Shown piece after piece: positions 61,491 to 64,000 of a DNA stretch of 64,000 nt. A program made the translations under genes and the position numbers. The notes under the pieces are model-generated. The model saw only the letters and a list, made by a program, of their open reading frames with translations, made no database searches and was not told where the DNA came from. Positions within the stretch are counted from its first letter, which is position 1; every line of letters starts with the position of its first letter. The stretch is taken from NCBI GenBank assembly GCA_012038135.1, contig JAAVJQ010000001.1:372001-436000 (forward strand), written 5' to 3'. The stretch comes from Salinimicrobium nanhaiense. Its GTDB lineage: Bacteria; Bacteroidota; Bacteroidia; Flavobacteriales; Flavobacteriaceae.

Positions 61491-62189
61491 ATGATCAATA
61501 AAACTGTAGAGAATGTTTCTGAAGCTCTAAAAGGAGTGCATGACGGAATGACCTTTATGCTCGGCGGCTTTGGGCTTAGCGGGATTCCCGAAAATGCCAT
61601 TTCTGAACTCGTTCGTCTCAACCTGAAGAATCTTACCTGTATCTCTAATAACGCGGGTGTAGATGACTTTGGTTTGGGGCTGTTACTTCAAAAGAAACAG
61701 ATAGATAAAATGATCTCTTCCTACGTGGGGGAGAATGCCGAATTTGAGCGGCAAATGCTTAGCGGGGAACTTGATGTAGAATTAACACCTCAGGGTACTC
61801 TTGCAGCTAAATGTCAGGCGGCACAACAGGGTTTTCCGGCAATCTATACGCCTGCAGGTTATGGAACTGAAATAGCCGAAGGCAAGGAAACCCGGGAGTT
61901 TAACGGAAAGATGTACGTGCTGGAAGAAGCTTATAAAGCCGATTTTGCTTTCGTCAAAGCCTGGAAAGGAGACAAGGCCGGAAACCTTATTTTTAAAGGT
62001 ACAGCAAGAAACTTTAATCCGGTGATGTGTGGTGCGGCGACGATCACAGTGGCCGAGGTGGAGGAGCTTGTAGAGCCGGGAGAACTCGATCCCAACCAGA
62101 TCCACATTCCCGGAATTTTTGTACAAAGAATTTTCCGGGGGAAAGATTATGAGAAGAGAATTGAGCAACGAACTGTTAGACAAAAATAA
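61491..62189 (+). CDS. scoA: 3-oxoacid CoA-transferase subunit A
   Basis: A 232-residue subunit of the two-subunit CoA-transferase that moves CoA between succinyl-CoA and acetoacetate or a similar acid. It shows [15 protein letters not shown] (residues 22-36), [15 protein letters not shown] and [13 protein letters not shown]-like [12 protein letters not shown]. The ATG at 61491 is used; a longer frame from 61428 would overlap the terminator. The partner scoB begins 451 bases downstream, separated by a repeat-bounded cassette, whereas the two genes normally lie next to each other. Confidence 0.93.
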   Translation: MINKTVENVSEALKGVHDGMTFMLGGFGLSGIPENAISELVRLNLKNLTCISNNAGVDDFGLGLLLQKKQIDKMISSYVGENAEFERQMLSGELDVELTPQGTLAAKCQAAQQGFPAIYTPAGYGTEIAEGKETREFNGKMYVLEEAYKADFAFVKAWKGDKAGNLIFKGTARNFNPVMCGAATITVAEVEELVEPGELDPNQIHIPGIFVQRIFRGKDYEKRIEQRTVRQK

Positions 62190-62204
62190 TTTGAGAATGA
62201 GATA

Positions 62205-62637
62205 ATTTGAAGATTTGAAAATATAAAGAACAATAAAATGAGAGATGATAAAGAGAATTTGATAGTGAACAAAACATTTGATTTTGCACTTGAGACAATT
62301 GATTTCACTGAAAAATTGAGGTCACTCCACAAATATGAAATGTCCTCTCAGTTGTTTAGAAGTGGAACTTCAATTGGCGCAAATATTTGGGAAGCACAGA
62401 ATGCTGAAAGTAATGCTGACTTTATTCATAAATTTAAAATAGCGGCAAAAGAGGCTGATGAAACCAATTATTGGCTCCGGCTTTGTAAAGCTTCTCCTCA
62501 TTACCCAGACCCTAAAGCGGAATTATTTTCCGAACTTCAATCTATATCCCGAATTACATCTAAAATAATTAGTTCAAGCAAAAAACAGAGAGGATAAAAA
62601 ATCATCTTCAAATTTTCAAATTCACAAATCTTCAAAT
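62205..62637. mobile_element. Repeat-bounded four-helix-bundle cassette (IVS-like) between scoA and scoB
   Basis: ATTTGAAGATTTG at 62205-62217 and its exact complement CAAATCTTCAAAT at 62625-62637 form 13-base inverted arms. Further degenerate TTTGAGAATGAGA and TTGAAAAT units lie on the left, and ATCTTCAAATTTTCAAATTC units on the right. The right arm ends two bases before the scoB ATG. The unit sequence differs from the atp cassette, but the layout and enclosed gene family are the same. Mobility is inferred. Confidence 0.6.
62238..62597 (+). CDS. Four-helix-bundle protein (23S rRNA intervening-sequence protein family), second copy
   Basis: A 119-residue helical protein. LFRSGTSIGANIWEAQNA near residues 39-56 and IAAKEADETNYWLRLCKA near 68-85 are the family core and match the copy at 38966 in the same places; the termini differ. 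The gene is visibly more AT-rich than scoA and scoB, which fits an insertion. The start ATG lies about 20 bases inside the left arm. No role with the CoA-transferase is known. Confidence 0.88.
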   Translation: MRDDKENLIVNKTFDFALETIDFTEKLRSLHKYEMSSQLFRSGTSIGANIWEAQNAESNADFIHKFKIAAKEADETNYWLRLCKASPHYPDPKAELFSELQSISRITSKIISSSKKQRG

Positions 62638-62639
62638 CA

Positions 62640-63293
62640 ATGTTAGATAAAAACGGAATTGCAAAACGCATAGCAAGAGAAGTCAAAGACGGATATTACG
62701 TCAACCTGGGGATTGGTATTCCCACCCTGGTAGCGAATTTTGTTCGCGATGATATAGAAGTAGACTTTCAAAGTGAAAACGGAATCCTTGGAATGGGACC
62801 TTTTCCATTTGAAGGCGAAGAAGATCCAGATCTTATCAACGCGGGAAAACAGACCATCACCGCCTTACCGGGGGCAAGTTTTTTTGATTCGGCTATGAGC
62901 TTTGGGATGATACGGGGGCAGCATGTGGATCTAACTATTTTGGGCGCTATGGAAGTAGCGGAGAACGGTGATATAGCCAACTGGAAAATTCCTGGGAAAA
63001 TGGTGAAAGGAATGGGCGGCGCAATGGACCTTGTTGCCAGCGCCGAAAATATCATCGTGGCCATGATGCACACGAATCGCGAAGGAGAATCGAAACTTTT
63101 AAAGCGTTGCACTCTTCCGCTCACAGGCGTGGGATGCGTGAAAAAGGTGGTAACTAACCTTGCGGTGCTGGAAGTGACCGAAAATGGCTTTAGACTACTT
63201 GAAAGAGCTCCCGGAATTAGTGTAGAGGAAATTCAAAATGCTACCGAAGGGAAATTGATCGTGGAAGGAGATATTCCGGAGATGGCGATATAA
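62640..63293 (+). CDS. scoB: 3-oxoacid CoA-transferase subunit B
   Basis: A 217-residue catalytic subunit. The N-terminus RIAREVKDGYYVNLGIGIPTLVANFV and the catalytic Glu in QSENGILGMGPFP near residues 43-55 are diagnostic, with GGAMDLVASAENIIVAMMH later. It is intact and completes the enzyme with scoA. The cassette arm directly upstream supplies most of its leader, so scoB translation may depend on the element's structure. Confidence 0.94.
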   Translation: MLDKNGIAKRIAREVKDGYYVNLGIGIPTLVANFVRDDIEVDFQSENGILGMGPFPFEGEEDPDLINAGKQTITALPGASFFDSAMSFGMIRGQHVDLTILGAMEVAENGDIANWKIPGKMVKGMGGAMDLVASAENIIVAMMHTNREGESKLLKRCTLPLTGVGCVKKVVTNLAVLEVTENGFRLLERAPGISVEEIQNATEGKLIVEGDIPEMAI

Positions 63294-63303
63294 GAACCAG
63301 GAG

Positions 63304-63415
63304 TTAACCCTTTCAGCGGTTCTTAACCCTGAAAGCGGTTGATTCCACAGGAACCCGCTTTCGGGGCCCTAAGCCGCCGAAAGGGGTGGATAAAACATAA
63401 CCCTTTCAACGGTTC
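63304..63415. repeat. Second REP-like repeat family
   Basis: TTAACCCTTTCAGCGGTTC (63304-63322) recurs as TAACCCTTTCAACGGTTC at 63398-63415, with the variant TTAACCCTGAAAGCGGTTG at 63323-63341 between. The first two fold together: CTTTCAG (63310-63316) with CTGAAAG (63329-63335), plus GGTT/AACC inside. A second hairpin uses CTTTCGG and CCGAAAG near 63357-63382. The cluster fills the gap between scoB and the convergent gene and may act as transcript end. Confidence 0.72.
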
Positions 63416-63422
63416 AGTAAAG

Positions 63423-63785
63423 TTAATCCAAAATCGATGTCGAATTCTTATCCAGGTTAACCAAAAAGTCCAGAGCTTCGTTTAGAGGCATTACTTTTCC
63501 GCGGGAATTCACCTGGGAGAAGTAATCGTGCCATCCCGCTTCATTGATGCCTTTTTCAAACTGCTCTACTGCTTCCAGAGAAGGTAATTTCCATAGTGCC
63601 ATGTATCTGTAATCACTGCGGTATGGAGTATGTTCGTCATTCATTGCCCAGCCAAGATTTTCAATGCCGCCGCGACTCATTTCTGTAATGGCATTGTTCA
63701 CCTGGTTCAAATAAGAACGACGTTCCTCTTTAGAAAGATCCATCCATTTATCGGTTACATTCCACTGTTCTACGTATAAATACAT
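63423..63785 (-). CDS. Small uncharacterised protein (DUF6616-like)
   Basis: A 120-residue soluble protein beginning MYLYVEQWNVTDKWMDLSKEERRSYL and containing GIENLGWAMNDEHTPYRSDYRYMALWKLPSLEAVEQFE, a pattern of a small alpha/beta-barrel-like (dimeric ferredoxin-fold) protein. I recall a family named DUF6616 with this look, but cannot confirm it. The ATG at 63785 is preferred to one 12 codons upstream because the conserved start of the fold begins there. Function is unknown. Confidence 0.68.
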   Translation of the reverse strand: MYLYVEQWNVTDKWMDLSKEERRSYLNQVNNAITEMSRGGIENLGWAMNDEHTPYRSDYRYMALWKLPSLEAVEQFEKGINEAGWHDYFSQVNSRGKVMPLNEALDFLVNLDKNSTSILD

Positions 63786-63917
63786 ATTGTACTTTTTTTG
63801 GTTAAACATGCAAAGCTTCAAAAAATCACATCTAAAAATGTCATTTTTGCCAACCTTTCAATAAATATAATAAAAACTTGAGAAGCAGCAGGATAAATAA
63901 CAAATCCTTAAGGTATG

Positions 63918-64000
63918 CTAAACCGAAAGCAGTTCATCTTCTTCCAGAAGTGGTTCCTGCCGCAGTTTGAGTATTACCTGTGCAATAGCCACAACATCTC
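63918..64000 (-). CDS. 3' end of a gene continuing beyond the window
   Basis: On the minus strand the last 26 codons read DVVAIAQVILKLRQEPLLEEDELLSV and end in TAG at 63918-63920. The regular helical, acidic tail looks like genuine coding sequence. The gene starts outside the window and is not recognised. Confidence 0.5.
   Translation of the reverse strand, partial: DVVAIAQVILKLRQEPLLEEDELLSV

Noticed and set aside
1-64000. CRISPR array, prophage, toxin-antitoxin pair or antiphage island
   Set aside because: No regular spacer repeats, phage structural genes, integrase or recognisable defence proteins were seen; the gene content is core chromosomal.

Overview
The window reads as core chromosome of a marine-type member of Flavobacteriaceae (Bacteroidota). 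Support comes from genes typical of that group: gldH, sprE/porW of the type IX secretion/gliding machinery, DUF4175, DUF4837, DUF4292, DUF4254 and DUF5687 families, and a split ATP synthase locus lacking atpD/atpC. Many genes also carry the Bacteroidota -7 promoter element TAnnTTTG(C) at a sensible distance upstream. The genus cannot be fixed from the sequence alone. No rRNA, tRNA, CRISPR array, prophage or classical insertion sequence was seen.

Layout. 1-5.6 kb: a truncated DUF4175 gene, ybeY, mnmG, a methyltransferase and an OmpH-like lipoprotein. Two near-identical parS-like palindromes bracket mnmG. 5.6-12.3 kb: doxX-holB (minus), pgk, a LysM lytic transglycosylase, a DUF4837 lipoprotein, tatA and an M23 peptidase. 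12.3-22.8 kb: a GH3-family protein with an unusual partner, rmlBACD for dTDP-rhamnose, a UDP-glucuronate decarboxylase, a GT2 glycosyltransferase and a CapK/PaaK-like ligase. 22.9-31 kb: purD, membrane proteins, DUF4254-GT9, a 2Fe-2S oxidoreductase and an ABC transporter pair. 31.2-40.3 kb: sprE/porW, bactofilin, atpZ, a small membrane protein and atpBEFHAG. 40.5-47.6 kb: a lipoprotein, a flippase, dut, a nucleotidyltransferase, a TPR protein, a DUF4292 lipoprotein and an EnvC-like protein. 47.6-56 kb: repeats, a thioesterase, an HU-SPOR protein, dprA, trpS, plsC, an ECF sigma/anti-sigma-barrel pair and recA. 56-64 kb: trhO, a RicT-like PSP1 protein, gldH, a class A penicillin-binding protein, and scoA/scoB split by a small gene.

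The most unusual structure is a repeat-bounded cassette that occurs twice. A small four-helix-bundle protein gene, of the family encoded in 23S rRNA intervening sequences, sits between inverted repeats inside an operon of complex subunits: once between atpA and atpG, once between the two CoA-transferase subunit genes. In the atp copy the repeat arms supply the start and stop codons of the small gene. A similar-looking repeat stretch without any gene lies before the nucleotidyltransferase gene. Together these suggest a small IVS-like mobile or domesticated element family acting outside rRNA. Other points worth a second look are the parS-like sites, two REP-like repeat families, an orphan terminator beside a structured non-coding stretch upstream of trhO, and an anti-sigma domain fused to a beta-barrel.

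Most genes are ordinary housekeeping or envelope genes. Where a DUF number is given it is from memory of family sequence and gene order, not from a search.
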